DNA of 64,000 nt from Pseudomonas paracarnis (GTDB taxonomy: Bacteria; Pseudomonadota; Gammaproteobacteria; Pseudomonadales; Pseudomonadaceae). The stretch is from contig NZ_CAJFCN010000010.1 in the NCBI RefSeq assembly GCF_904063055.1, positions 62,001 through 126,000 of the forward strand, given 5' to 3'. The translations under genes were made by a program, and so were the position numbers. Under the pieces are notes generated by a model. The model was not told the origin of the DNA. It saw only the letters and a list, made by a program, of their open reading frames with translations, and searched no databases. Positions within the stretch are counted from its first letter, which is position 1. Every line of letters starts with the position of its first letter. This document shows positions 17,041 through 25,712 of the stretch, piece after piece.

Positions 17041-18255
17041 TTAGTGTGCCGCCCACTCGATCTTGGAAATATCGACACCGTCTTTGTACATGTCCCACAG
17101 TGGCGACAGAACGCGCAGCTTGTTGACGGCTTCGCAGACCTTCTGCGCGGCGTAGTCGACTTGCTCTTCGGTGGTGAAGCGGCCGAACGTAAAGCGGATC
17201 GAGCTGTGGGCCAGTTCGTCGTTGCGGCCCAGGGCGCGCAGTACGTACGAAGGCTCAAGGGACGCCGAGGTGCAGGCCGAACCGGACGATACCGCCAGGT
17301 CCTTGAGCGCCATGATCAGCGACTCGCCTTCGACGTAGTTGAAGCTCAAATTCAGGTTGTGCGGTACACGAGCGGTCATGCTGCCGTTGATGTACAGCTC
17401 TTCAAGGTTTTCGACCTGCTTGTAGAAGCGATCGCTCAGGGCCTTGATGCGCACGTTTTCGGCAGCCATGTCTTCCTTGGCCACACGGAAAGCTTCGCCC
17501 ATGCCGACGATCTGGTGGGTCGCCAGGGTGCCCGAACGCATGCCGCGCTCGTGACCGCCGCCATGCATGGTGGCCTCGATACGTACGCGCGGCTTGCGGC
17601 TTACGTAGAGAGCACCGATGCCTTTAGGGCCGTAAGTCTTGTGGGCCGAGAACGACATCAGGTCGACTTTCAGCTTGGACAGGTCGATATCGACCTTGCC
17701 AGTGGACTGAGCAGCGTCGACGTGGAGCAACACGCCCTTGGAGCGAGTCAGCTCGCCGATGGCGGCGATGTCGTTGATAGTGCCGATTTCGTTGTTCACG
17801 TGGATCACCGAAACCAGGATGGTGTCTTCACGCATCGCGGCTTCGATCATGGCCGGGGTGACGATACCGTCGGTGGTTGGCTCAAGGTAGGTAACCTCGA
17901 AACCTTCGCGCTCCAGTTGGCGCATGGTGTCCAGGACAGCCTTGTGCTCAATCTTGGTGGTGATCAGGTGCTTGCCTTTGGTCGCGTAGAAATGCGCCGC
18001 GCCCTTGATAGCCAGGTTGTCGGACTCGGTGGCACCAGAGGTCCAGACGATTTCGCGCGGGTCGGCATTGACCAGGTCAGCGACTTGGCGACGAGCGTTC
18101 TCGACCGCTTCCTCGGCTTTCCAGCCGAATACGTGGGAACGGGAGGCCGGGTTGCCGAAGTTTCCGTCGACCAGCAGGCATTCGCTCATTTTTTGCGCGA
18201 CACGCGGATCAACCGGGGTGGTCGCTGAGTAATCAAGGTAAATCGGCAATTTCAT
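17041..18255 (-). CDS. iscS: Cysteine desulfurase IscS
   Basis: PLP enzyme supplying sulfur for Fe-S clusters, tRNA thiolation and cofactors. It has 404 aa. The PLP lysine is in MSFSAHKTYGPKGIGALYV and the catalytic Cys in VSSGSACTSASLEPSYVL, the mobile loop of the group I desulfurases. N-terminus PIYLDYSATTPVDP. It follows iscR by about 50 bases and leads the assembly genes. Confidence 0.98.
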   Translation of the reverse strand: MKLPIYLDYSATTPVDPRVAQKMSECLLVDGNFGNPASRSHVFGWKAEEAVENARRQVADLVNADPREIVWTSGATESDNLAIKGAAHFYATKGKHLITTKIEHKAVLDTMRQLEREGFEVTYLEPTTDGIVTPAMIEAAMREDTILVSVIHVNNEIGTINDIAAIGELTRSKGVLLHVDAAQSTGKVDIDLSKLKVDLMSFSAHKTYGPKGIGALYVSRKPRVRIEATMHGGGHERGMRSGTLATHQIVGMGEAFRVAKEDMAAENVRIKALSDRFYKQVENLEELYINGSMTARVPHNLNLSFNYVEGESLIMALKDLAVSSGSACTSASLEPSYVLRALGRNDELAHSSIRFTFGRFTTEEQVDYAAQKVCEAVNKLRVLSPLWDMYKDGVDISKIEWAAH

Positions 18256-18305
18256 GGACTTTCTCCTAAATCAGGCTGGCTGGCGTGCCGTTAGCTCTTC
18301 GGCTG

Positions 18306-18797
18306 TCACTCGACGGCGGACGCTTCAATCTTGTCCAGACGCGGCGCCTTGGTGTTGCAACGGCGCTGGTCCTGACGCTGGGCTACTTCTTGCACCTCAC
18401 GGCGAGTCACAAGATCAGCCAAGCTGATACCACTCAAAAACTCATGGATCTGCAGGCTCAAGTCACACCACAAGTGGTGCGTCAGGCAGGTGTCACCGGC
18501 ATGGCAGTCACCCAAACCCTGGCATTTGGTGGCATCGACGGATTCGTTGACCGCGTCGATCACCTGGGCCACCTGAATGCCCTGCATGTCGCGGGACAAC
18601 TGATAGCCACCACCCGGACCGCGAACGCTGGAAACCAGATTGCTACGGCGCAATTTGGCGAACAACTGCTCGAGATAGGACAGGGAAATGCCTTGGCGCT
18701 CGGAGATATCGGCCAGGGACACCGGCCCAGTTTGCGCGTGCAAGGCCAAGTCGAGCATGGCGGTCACCGCGTATCGGCCTTTTGTAGTCAGTCTCAT
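18306..18797 (-). CDS. iscR: Fe-S cluster-sensing regulator IscR
   Basis: Rrf2-family regulator that, with its [2Fe-2S] cluster, represses the isc operon. It has 163 aa. The winged HTH starts MRLTTKGRYAVTAMLDLALH and includes SLSYLEQLFAKLRRSNLV. The three cluster cysteines and the histidine lie in KCQGLGDCHAGDTCLTHHLW, at about residues 92-107. ATG 18797 is chosen because it gives the canonical N-terminus; the frame continues upstream to 18983 through the promoter. It is first in the operon and is preceded by two IscR-like sites. Confidence 0.98.
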   Translation of the reverse strand: MRLTTKGRYAVTAMLDLALHAQTGPVSLADISERQGISLSYLEQLFAKLRRSNLVSSVRGPGGGYQLSRDMQGIQVAQVIDAVNESVDATKCQGLGDCHAGDTCLTHHLWCDLSLQIHEFLSGISLADLVTRREVQEVAQRQDQRRCNTKAPRLDKIEASAVE

Positions 18798-18838
18798 GGA
18801 CAAGTACCAAGGTGTTTCAGAATGGGAGCAAGTATGCG

Positions 18839-18888
18839 ATTCCCGAGTATTTAAGTCAACTATAAGACCTAGTACTTTAGTCAGGAAT
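18839..18888 (-). promoter_or_regulatory. iscR promoter with two tandem type 1 IscR-like sites
   Basis: Read on the minus strand, 18863-18839 matches about 22 of 25 positions of the remembered type 1 IscR consensus (ATASYYGACTRWWWYAGTCRRSTAT). The adjacent 18888-18864 is a weaker match, about 18 of 25. The proximal site contains a -35 TTGACT; 17 bases later is CATACT as the -10. Two abutting sites over the -35 fit autorepression by holo-IscR, as in E. coli. The element lies 42-91 bases upstream of the iscR start. Confidence 0.8.
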
Positions 18889-18984
18889 ACCCGTAAAAAG
18901 GGCGCGCGAATCATAGCAGGATGGGGTGGGATCGAACAGCGCAACCAGGCCTGCTGCAAGACCACCGAGCCAATGGAGATCAAA

Positions 18985-19073
18985 TGTGGGGGCTGACTTG
19001 CTTGCGATAGCTGTCTATCAGCTTGCTTATCGGTTGCTGGCCCACCGCAATCGCAGGCAAGCCAGCTCCCACA
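18985..19073. repeat. REP doublet (REPIN-like) between iscR and cysE
   Basis: A unit TGTGGGGGCTGACTTGCTTG and its inverted partner ending CAGGCAAGCCAGCTCCCACA face each other around about 40 bases. The same family occurs at 21698-21786 and, with a GC-richer core, at 62633-62700. The left arm has diverged. Confidence 0.8.
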
Positions 19074-19084
19074 AGAGACCGCGC

Positions 19085-19870
19085 TCAGCCCGCCTTGGTG
19101 GTAGCGGCTTCGTCCTTGATTTCAGCAAAATCTTCCTCACGCAGTTCAGGCAAGTCTTTGGCACAGTACGGGCTGCCCAACTCCTTCAGCGCCCCGCACA
19201 TACCCTCCAGCTTGCCGTCCACCGCCTGCAAATGATCAAGCAATTGACCAATCGCACGAGCCACCGGGTCGGGCATATCTTCACTGACGCCATAGGCATC
19301 GAAACCAATCTTTTCGGCCATCGCCTTGCGCTTGGCCTCTTGCTCATCACCGTCTTGCGGCTTGACGATGATGCGGCCTGGAATACCCACAACCGTGGCA
19401 CCCGGCGGCACAGCCTTGGTCACTACCGCGTTGGAGCCAACCTTCGCGCCCGCACCCACGGTAAACGGCCCGAGCACCTTGGCGCCCGCCCCTACTACCA
19501 CCCCATCGCCCAGCGTTGGGTGGCGCTTACCCTTATTCCAGGTGGTGCCGCCCAGGGTCACGCCTTGATAGAGGGTGACGTCATCGCCGATCTCGGCTGT
19601 CTCGCCAATCACGATGCCCATGCCGTGATCGATAAAGAACCGACGGCCCACCTTGGCACCCGGGTGGATCTCGATACCGGTCAACCAGCGCCCGAAGTTC
19701 GATACCAGCCGCGCCAGCCATTTCCAGCCCATGCCCCATAGGGCGCCGGACAAGCGGTGGATCCAGATCGCGTGCATGCCCGGGTAGCAGGTCAGCACTT
19801 CAAAGGCGTTGCGCGCCGCCGGGTCACGGTGGAAAACACTCTGGATATCTTCTCGCAAACGCTCGAACAT
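19085..19870 (-). CDS. cysE: Serine O-acetyltransferase
   Basis: Makes O-acetylserine for cysteine synthesis. It has 261 aa. The N-terminal helical domain (DIQSVFHRDPAARNAFEVLT) precedes a left-handed beta-helix of hexapeptide repeats: GIEIHPGAKVGRRFFIDHGM, GDDVTLYQGVTLGG, GAGAKVLGPFTVGAGAKVGS. The catalytic His and Asp are in FFIDHGMGIVIGETAEIG. Its place next to the isc operon couples cysteine supply with sulfur mobilisation; this pairing is common in pseudomonads. Confidence 0.96.
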   Translation of the reverse strand: MFERLREDIQSVFHRDPAARNAFEVLTCYPGMHAIWIHRLSGALWGMGWKWLARLVSNFGRWLTGIEIHPGAKVGRRFFIDHGMGIVIGETAEIGDDVTLYQGVTLGGTTWNKGKRHPTLGDGVVVGAGAKVLGPFTVGAGAKVGSNAVVTKAVPPGATVVGIPGRIIVKPQDGDEQEAKRKAMAEKIGFDAYGVSEDMPDPVARAIGQLLDHLQAVDGKLEGMCGALKELGSPYCAKDLPELREEDFAEIKDEAATTKAG

Positions 19871-19872
19871 TT

Positions 19873-20643
19873 TTAATCCTTCCGCTTAAGAAGCTCACCA
19901 CGGGCCGCTTTCTGGGTTTCCGTGAGGATGCCACGCAATATGTTCATTTCAGCCCGGCTCACCGAGCTGCGGCCGTACAAACGACGCAGGCGCGCCATCA
20001 AGTGCCGTGGCTTTTCAGGGTCGAGGAATTCGATGGCGACCAAGGTTTGCTCCAGGTGCTCATAGAACCGCTCCAGCTCGTCCATGGTGGCCAACTCGCC
20101 ACTTTTGGTCGATGCAACCTCTTCCTTTTCCACCTTGCTCGGCTGGCCGGCAGCGGCCAGCCAGGCCATGCGCACTTCATAAGTCAGCACCTGCACCGCA
20201 GCCCCGAGGTTCAGCGAGCTGAACTCAGGGTCTGATGGGATATGCACGTGGTAATGACATCGCTGCAGCTCTTCGTTGGTCAGGCCGGAGTCCTCACGGC
20301 CGAATACCAAGGCGATTTCAGCACCGCCAGCAGCCTCCTCCACCACTTTAGTGCCGCATTCGCGCGGATCCAGCAGCGGCCAAGGGATACGACGGTCACG
20401 GGCGCTGGTGCCGAGCACCAGATTGCAGCCGACCAAGGCGTCCTCCAAGGTGGCGACCACCTGGGCATTTTCAAGCAAGTCATTGGCGCCGGACGCACGG
20501 GCATCCGCCTCGTGGTGCGGGAATACCCGCGGTTCGACCAGCACCAGGCGCGTCAGCCCCATGTTTTTCATGGCTCGCGCCACCCCGCCGATGTTGCCGG
20601 GATGACTGGTATTGACCAAGACGACACGAATGTTTTGCAGCAA
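19873..20643 (-). CDS. trmJ: tRNA (Cm32/Um32) 2'-O-methyltransferase TrmJ
   Basis: SPOUT methyltransferase modifying position 32 in the tRNA anticodon loop. The N-terminus (NIRVVLVNTSHPGNIGGVARAM) and the knot region (LVFGREDSGLTNEELQRC, then NLGAAVQVLTYEVR) are diagnostic. The start is uncertain: the family N-terminus is reached at a TTG at 20643, with no clear Shine-Dalgarno site; the frame remains open to another TTG at 20715, which would add 24 unrelated residues. The length of 256 aa from 20643 fits the family. It ends two bases from the cysE start and is divergent from suhB. Confidence 0.93.
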   Translation of the reverse strand: MLQNIRVVLVNTSHPGNIGGVARAMKNMGLTRLVLVEPRVFPHHEADARASGANDLLENAQVVATLEDALVGCNLVLGTSARDRRIPWPLLDPRECGTKVVEEAAGGAEIALVFGREDSGLTNEELQRCHYHVHIPSDPEFSSLNLGAAVQVLTYEVRMAWLAAAGQPSKVEKEEVASTKSGELATMDELERFYEHLEQTLVAIEFLDPEKPRHLMARLRRLYGRSSVSRAEMNILRGILTETQKAARGELLKRKD

Positions 20644-20724
20644 GGGAGGCGCTCGCGGACACAGGAAAGGGGAGCAAATCTTACAGAACCGCCTAAGGTT
20701 ATGCCATGAAAGCAAACGTCGCCC

Positions 20725-20752
20725 TTCACCTGAGGAAAGTTTCTGCTAGAAT
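20725..20752 (+). promoter_or_regulatory. Probable sigma-70 promoter of suhB
   Basis: TTCACC at 20725-20730 and TAGAAT at 20747-20752 with a 16-base spacer, 36 bases before the suhB ATG. Confidence 0.45.
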
Positions 20753-20788
20753 GCTCGGCTTTCTTTAACAACCTTAGGTGACCTATCC

Positions 20789-21604
20789 ATGCAGCCCATG
20801 CTGAATATCGCGCTGCGCGCCGCCCGCAGCGCCAGTGAATTGATCTTCCGCTCCATCGAGCGCCTGGATACCATCAAGGTCGACGAAAAAGACGCCAAGG
20901 ATTATGTATCCGAGGTGGATCGCGCCGCCGAACAGAAAATCATCGACGCCCTGCGCAAGGCCTACCCTACCCACGGCATCCTCGGTGAAGAAACCGGCCT
21001 GCACAAAGGCAGCGGTGAAGGCGAAGACTACCTGTGGATCATCGACCCACTGGATGGCACCACCAACTTCCTGCGCGGCATCCCGCACTTTGCCGTGAGC
21101 ATCGCTTGTAAATACCGTGGCCGCCTGGAACACGCCGTCGTGCTGGACCCGGTTCGCCAGGAAGAATTCACCGCCAGCCGTGGTCGTGGCGCCCAACTGA
21201 ACGGTCGTCGCCTGCGTGTCAGCGGCCGCACCAGCCTGGAAGGCGCTCTGCTGGGTACCGGCTTCCCATTCCGTGACGACCAGATGGACAATCTGGAAAA
21301 CTACCTGGGTATGTTCCGCGCCCTGGTTGGCCAGACCGCCGGCATCCGCCGCGCCGGTGCAGCCAGCCTGGACCTGGCGTATGTAGCCGCCGGTCGCTTT
21401 GATGCGTTCTGGGAGTCGGGCCTGTCCGAATGGGACATGGCAGCAGGCGCCCTGCTGATTCAGGAAGCGGGCGGCCTGGTGAGCGACTTCACCGGCGGTC
21501 ATGACTTCCTGGAGAAAGGTCACGTCGTGGCTGGCAACACCAAATGCTTCAAGGCAGTACTGACGGCGATCCAGCCGCACCTGCCGGCTTCGCTGAAGCG
21601 CTAA
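20789..21604 (+). CDS. suhB: Inositol-1-monophosphatase family protein SuhB
   Basis: Mg-dependent phosphatase that in many gamma-proteobacteria also acts in rRNA antitermination complexes. It has 271 aa. Metal and substrate motifs are GEETGL, WIIDPLDGTTNFLRGIPHFA and SEWDMAAGALLIQEAGG. ATG 20789 has TAGGTGA upstream. It is the only plus-strand gene in this housekeeping block and has its own promoter and terminator. Confidence 0.97.
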   Translation: MQPMLNIALRAARSASELIFRSIERLDTIKVDEKDAKDYVSEVDRAAEQKIIDALRKAYPTHGILGEETGLHKGSGEGEDYLWIIDPLDGTTNFLRGIPHFAVSIACKYRGRLEHAVVLDPVRQEEFTASRGRGAQLNGRRLRVSGRTSLEGALLGTGFPFRDDQMDNLENYLGMFRALVGQTAGIRRAGAASLDLAYVAAGRFDAFWESGLSEWDMAAGALLIQEAGGLVSDFTGGHDFLEKGHVVAGNTKCFKAVLTAIQPHLPASLKR

Positions 21605-21622
21605 GCGAGCGAGCACAAAAAA

Positions 21623-21646
21623 AGCACCCCTCGGGGTGCTTTTTTT
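21623..21646 (+). terminator. Rho-independent terminator of suhB
   Basis: AGCACCCC-TC-GGGGTGCT stem at 21623-21640 followed by six T. A run of A before the stem also makes it usable from the minus strand. Confidence 0.92.
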
Positions 21647-21697
21647 ATGCCTGGAATTTAGCAAAAAACCAATTCCAACTGACTCAATACAATCCAA

Positions 21698-21786
21698 TGT
21701 GGGAGCTGGCTTGCCTGCGATAACAGCCTGCCAGCCAACTCACGGGTTACTGACCCACCGCCATCGCAGGCAAGCCAGCTCCCACA
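21698..21786. repeat. REP doublet (REPIN-like)
   Basis: TGTGGGAGCTGGCTTGCCTG at 21698 is mirrored by CAGGCAAGCCAGCTCCCACA ending at 21786, around about 49 bases. Same family as 18985-19073. It lies in the intergenic space between suhB and the convergent glycine-zipper gene. Confidence 0.88.
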
Positions 21787-21809
21787 CTTGAACCTTGCAA
21801 GGCTTGGGA

Positions 21810-22352
21810 TTACTGCTGGTTCTGACCTAGGATCAAACGACCTTCCTTATCCACCGGAATCTGGCTGCCAGGGTCACGCTCCATACGCACGGTACCTTCC
21901 TTGCCATCCAGGTTGTAACGCACGTCATAACCGACCACCTTGTCACTGATGTCGTTAACGGTGTTACAGCGAGTTTGTGTGGTGGTGTAGGTATCGCGGT
22001 TCTGCATGCCTTCCTGAACCTTGTTACCGGCATAACCGCCACCGACCGCACCGGCCACGGTGGCCAGCTTCTTACCGTTACCGCCACCAATCTGGTTGCC
22101 CAGCAGGCCACCCGCAAGGGCGCCCACCACGGTACCGGCGATTTGATGTTGGTCCTGCACCGGACGCTGTCGGGTCACGGTGACGTCCTTGCAGACCTCA
22201 CGCGGGGTTTTGATCTGGGTTTTCACCGGCTGTACCGCCAGTACTTGCGCATACTCAGGGCCGCTTTTTACCAGGCTGTAGGTGGCAACAGCGCCTCCGG
22301 CAGTCACACCGACAGCACCCAATACCGCACCAACCAGCAACGACTTGTTCAC
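21810..22352 (-). CDS. Glycine-zipper 2TM-domain surface-antigen-like protein
   Basis: Function not known; the family includes the 17-kDa rickettsial antigen type and envelope-stress proteins. It has 180 aa. An N-terminal membrane segment or signal (LLVGAVLGAVGVTAGGAVATYSLV without a lipobox Cys) is followed by a basic linker, then the glycine zipper AGTVVGALAGGLLGNQIGGG and TVAGAVGGGYAGNKVQEG, near residues 72-115. A C-terminal beta region begins CNTVNDISDKVVGYDV. Its location is likely the periplasm or outer membrane. Monocistronic by context. Confidence 0.8.
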   Translation of the reverse strand: MNKSLLVGAVLGAVGVTAGGAVATYSLVKSGPEYAQVLAVQPVKTQIKTPREVCKDVTVTRQRPVQDQHQIAGTVVGALAGGLLGNQIGGGNGKKLATVAGAVGGGYAGNKVQEGMQNRDTYTTTQTRCNTVNDISDKVVGYDVRYNLDGKEGTVRMERDPGSQIPVDKEGRLILGQNQQ

Positions 22353-22412
22353 ATGAACCTCCTGACCATCACAAGCGGACCGAAAGATCCGCGCTATACC
22401 CAGCCTTGGAGC

Positions 22413-22446
22413 AAAAAAAAAGGCGCGAGTTCAATACTCGCGCCTT
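22413..22446 (-). terminator. Rho-independent terminator of the tgt-yajC-secDF series
   Basis: An 11-bp stem AAGGCGCGAGT (22420-22430) with ACTCGCGCCTT (22436-22446), followed on the minus strand by a run of T (A tract at 22413-22421). It lies 30 bases past the secF stop. Confidence 0.9.
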
Positions 22447-22475
22447 TCTTGTAACAGCGGATCAACAAACGCCCA

Positions 22476-23390
22476 TCAAGGACGGTCGTCGACCTCCTTG
22501 TCGGTAGCGGCAGGAGGGATCAAGTCTTCGCTGTTGAGGTTCAGCCAGATCAGCACCACGTTGGCGATGTAGATCGACGAGTAGGTACCCGCCAGAACGC
22601 CGATAAACAGCGCCAGGGAGAAGCCCCACAGGTTATCGCCACCGAAGATCATCAGCGCAGCAATCGCCAGCAAGGTGGAGATCGACGTCGCCATGGTCCG
22701 CAGCAGGGTCTGCGTGGTGGAGATGTTGATGTTCTCGATCAACGTCGCCTTGCGCAGCACCCGGAAGTTCTCACGAACCCGGTCGAAGACCACGATGGTG
22801 TCGTTGAGCGAATAACCAATGATCGCCAGCACAGCTGCCAATACGGTCAGATCGAAGGTGATCTGGAAGTAGGCCAGGATACCCACGGTCACGATCACGT
22901 CGTGGATCAGCGACACAATGGCGCCGACACCGAACTTCCACTGAAAGCGGAATGCCAAGTAGATCATGATGCCGACCAGCGCCATCAGCATGCCGAGGCC
23001 GCCCTGATCGCGCAGTTCTTCACCCACTTGCGGGCCGACGAACTCGACGCGCTTGACCGACGCCGGGTTATCGCCGCCCACCTTCTGCAAGGCCTCGGCT
23101 ACCTGGTGACCCAGTTGCGGGTCTTCGCCAGGCATGCGCACCAGCAGGTCGGTGGTGGCACCAAAGCTCTGCACCACGGCTTCGTGATAGCCGGCCTTGA
23201 CCAGCTCGCTGCGCACCAGGGTAACGTCGGCCGGCTTCTCGTAGGTCAGCTCGATGAGCGTACCGCCGGTGAAGTCCAGGCCGTAGTTCAGGCCCTTATG
23301 GAACCAGCTGAACAACGCCAGAACGGTAAGGAGCACGGTGACGCCGAACGCAATATTGCGAACGCCCATGAAGTTGATTGTACGTAACAT
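22476..23390 (-). CDS. secF: Protein translocase subunit SecF
   Basis: With SecD uses the proton motive force to pull proteins across the inner membrane after SecA action. It has 304 aa with six expected TM helices. The first is at residues 12-30; the periplasmic P1 region begins GLNYGLDFTGGTLIELTY, the conserved SecF start. IIGYSLNDTIVVFDRVREN is the signature in the membrane domain. It is nine bases downstream of secD. Confidence 0.97.
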   Translation of the reverse strand: MLRTINFMGVRNIAFGVTVLLTVLALFSWFHKGLNYGLDFTGGTLIELTYEKPADVTLVRSELVKAGYHEAVVQSFGATTDLLVRMPGEDPQLGHQVAEALQKVGGDNPASVKRVEFVGPQVGEELRDQGGLGMLMALVGIMIYLAFRFQWKFGVGAIVSLIHDVIVTVGILAYFQITFDLTVLAAVLAIIGYSLNDTIVVFDRVRENFRVLRKATLIENINISTTQTLLRTMATSISTLLAIAALMIFGGDNLWGFSLALFIGVLAGTYSSIYIANVVLIWLNLNSEDLIPPAATDKEVDDRP

Positions 23391-23399
23391 GGCAGCCCC

Positions 23400-25268
23400 T
23401 TAAATCCACAACTTCTTGAAGTCACGCCCGCCAAAGATCAGGTTGACCATTGCGCGGGTCACCATGATGGCCGTGAACATCGAGGTAAAGATCCCGAGGG
23501 ACATGGTCACCGCAAAACCTTTCACCGGGCCTGTGCCCATGGCGAAGAGAATCCCGCCGACCAACAGTGTGGTCAGGTTGGAGTCGAGGATCGCGGTAAA
23601 TGCCCGGCCGAAGCCTTCGTTGATTGCACGCTGCACGGTCATACCGGCGGCGATCTCTTCACGAATCCGCGAGAAGATCAGCACGTTGGCGTCCACCGCC
23701 ATACCCATGGTGAGTACGATACCGGCGATACCTGGCAGGGTCAGTGTGGCGCCCAGCAACGACATCAACGCCAGCAGCATCACCATGTTGCCCGCCAGGG
23801 CGACAGTGGCGATCACACCAAAGAAGCGGTAGATGGCGATGATGAACAGCGACACGAACAGCATGCCCCACAGCGCGGCATCGACACCCTTGGTGATGTT
23901 GTCGGCACCCAGGCTCGGGCCGATGGTACGCTCTTCAGCGAAGTACATCGGTGCAGCCAGGCCACCGGCACGCAGCAGCAACGCCAGCTCGGAAGACTCG
24001 CCCTGGCCGTTCAGGCCAGTGATACGGAACTGAGCACCCAGCGGCGACTGGATGGTCGCCAGGCTGATGATCTTCTTCTCTTCCTTGAAGGTCTGCACCG
24101 GCACGTCTTTCTCGACGCCATTGACCATTTGCTTGGTGTAGGTGGTCACCGGGCGCTGCTCGATGAAGATCACCGCCATGCTGCGACCAACGTTGCTGCG
24201 CGTGGCGCGGCTCATCAGTTCGCCACCATGACCATCCAGACGGATGTTCACTTCAGGCGTGCCGTGCTCGCCGAAACCGGCCTTGGCGTCGGTCACCTGG
24301 TCACCGGTGATGATCAAGCCACGCTCGATCAGCGCAGGAGGACGGTTGCCTTCACGGAATTCGAATTCTTCGGAAGTTGCACGCGTAGCGCCTGGGTCTG
24401 CCGCAAGACGGAACTCCAGGTTGGCGGTCTTGCCGAGGATACGCTTGGCTTCAGCAGTGTCCTGTACGCCTGGCAGCTCAACCACGATGCGGTTGGCACC
24501 CTGGCGCTGCACGATCGGCTCTGCCACACCCAGCTCGTTGACGCGGTTACGGACCGTGGTCAGGTTCTGCTTGATGGAGTATTCGCGGATTTCAGCGATC
24601 TTGGCCGGGCTCATCGCCAGACGCAGTACCGCTTGGCCATTCAGGTCGGCAGGCACGATGTCGAAGTCATTGAAGTTCTTGCGGATCAGCGCACGGGCCT
24701 GTTCGCGGGAAGCTTCATCAGCAAAGCCCAGCTGAATGGCACCGTTGAGCTGCGGCAGGCTGCGATAGCGCAGCTTCTCTTTGCGCAGCAGGCTCTTCAC
24801 GTCGCCTTCGTAGACCTTCAGACGTGCATCCAGGGCCTTGTCCATGTCGACTTCCAGCAGGAAGTGCACACCGCCGGACAAGTCCAGACCCAGCTTCATC
24901 GGGTGCGCGCCAATGCTGCGCAGCCATTGTGGCGTGGTCTGGGCCAGGTTGAGCGCGACAACGTAGTCGTCACCCATGGCCTTGCGTACGACATCTTTGG
25001 CCGGCAATTGGTCTTCTTGCTTGGTCAGGCGCAACAAGCCGCCTTTGGATCCAGCCGCCAAGGTTGCCGCTTTAACCTGGATACCCGCGTCGGTGAGCGC
25101 TTTGCTCGCACGGTCCAGGTCAGCCTGATTGACCTGCAGCGAAGTGCTGGCGCCAGAGATCTGGATCGCCGGGTCATCAGGATAGAGATTGGGAGCGGAA
25201 TAAATAAAACCGATCGCCAGCACCGCCAGGATCAGTACGTATTTCCACAGAGGGTATTTGTTCAGCAT
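23400..25268 (-). CDS. secD: Protein translocase subunit SecD
   Basis: RND-like partner of SecF. It has 622 aa with an N-terminal TM helix (YPLWKYVLILAVLAIGFIYS), a large periplasmic P1 domain with LGLDLSGGVHFLLEVD, and a C-terminal five-helix membrane domain with GMAVDANVLIFSRIREE. The ATG at 25268 is used; the codon before it is a GTG and could add one residue. It lies in the standard yajC-secD-secF order. Confidence 0.97.
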   Translation of the reverse strand: MLNKYPLWKYVLILAVLAIGFIYSAPNLYPDDPAIQISGASTSLQVNQADLDRASKALTDAGIQVKAATLAAGSKGGLLRLTKQEDQLPAKDVVRKAMGDDYVVALNLAQTTPQWLRSIGAHPMKLGLDLSGGVHFLLEVDMDKALDARLKVYEGDVKSLLRKEKLRYRSLPQLNGAIQLGFADEASREQARALIRKNFNDFDIVPADLNGQAVLRLAMSPAKIAEIREYSIKQNLTTVRNRVNELGVAEPIVQRQGANRIVVELPGVQDTAEAKRILGKTANLEFRLAADPGATRATSEEFEFREGNRPPALIERGLIITGDQVTDAKAGFGEHGTPEVNIRLDGHGGELMSRATRSNVGRSMAVIFIEQRPVTTYTKQMVNGVEKDVPVQTFKEEKKIISLATIQSPLGAQFRITGLNGQGESSELALLLRAGGLAAPMYFAEERTIGPSLGADNITKGVDAALWGMLFVSLFIIAIYRFFGVIATVALAGNMVMLLALMSLLGATLTLPGIAGIVLTMGMAVDANVLIFSRIREEIAAGMTVQRAINEGFGRAFTAILDSNLTTLLVGGILFAMGTGPVKGFAVTMSLGIFTSMFTAIMVTRAMVNLIFGGRDFKKLWI

Positions 25269-25330
25269 CACGCCGCCCGCTTATAACGCGGGGCGCCTTG
25301 CGCGCCCCGTCGATTGGTAAAGGTTGTTAC

Positions 25331-25669
25331 TCAGATCGCTTTGAGCGTGCCTTTAGGCAGCGTGGCGGCGATGGCGCCCTTCTGGAACTTCATTTCCACG
25401 GTGTCGGAGACTTCCAGTACCACGAAAGCATCGGAAACCTTGGTGATCTTGCCGGCGATACCGCCAGTGGTCACGACTTCGTCGCCTTTTTGCAGGCTGC
25501 CCAGCAGGTTTTTCTGCTCTTTGGCGCGCTTGGCCTGTGGACGCCAGATCATCAGGTAGAAGATGACCAGGAAGCCGACCAGGAAAATCCACTCGAAACC
25601 ACCGCCCATAGGGCCGGCAGCAGCAGGCGCAGCGGCGTCAGCCATGGCGTTAGAGATAAAAAAGCTCAT
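25331..25669 (-). CDS. yajC: Preprotein translocase accessory subunit YajC
   Basis: Small inner-membrane partner of SecDF. It has 112 aa with one TM helix (FEWIFLVGFLVIFYLMIWRP, residues about 26-45) and a cytoplasmic tail with GDEVVTTGGIAGKITKV. A short Ala-rich N-terminal segment precedes the helix. The gap to tgt is 43 bases; all are on one strand. Confidence 0.96.
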   Translation of the reverse strand: MSFFISNAMADAAAPAAAGPMGGGFEWIFLVGFLVIFYLMIWRPQAKRAKEQKNLLGSLQKGDEVVTTGGIAGKITKVSDAFVVLEVSDTVEMKFQKGAIAATLPKGTLKAI

Positions 25670-25712
25670 TTAGCACTCCAGTTGCAAATAGTGAATCTTA
25701 GGGTCGGAAAAC

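Noticed and set aside
18985..19073. Possible CRISPR-like repeats
   Set aside because: Only two inverted arms and no regular spacers; it is a REP doublet.
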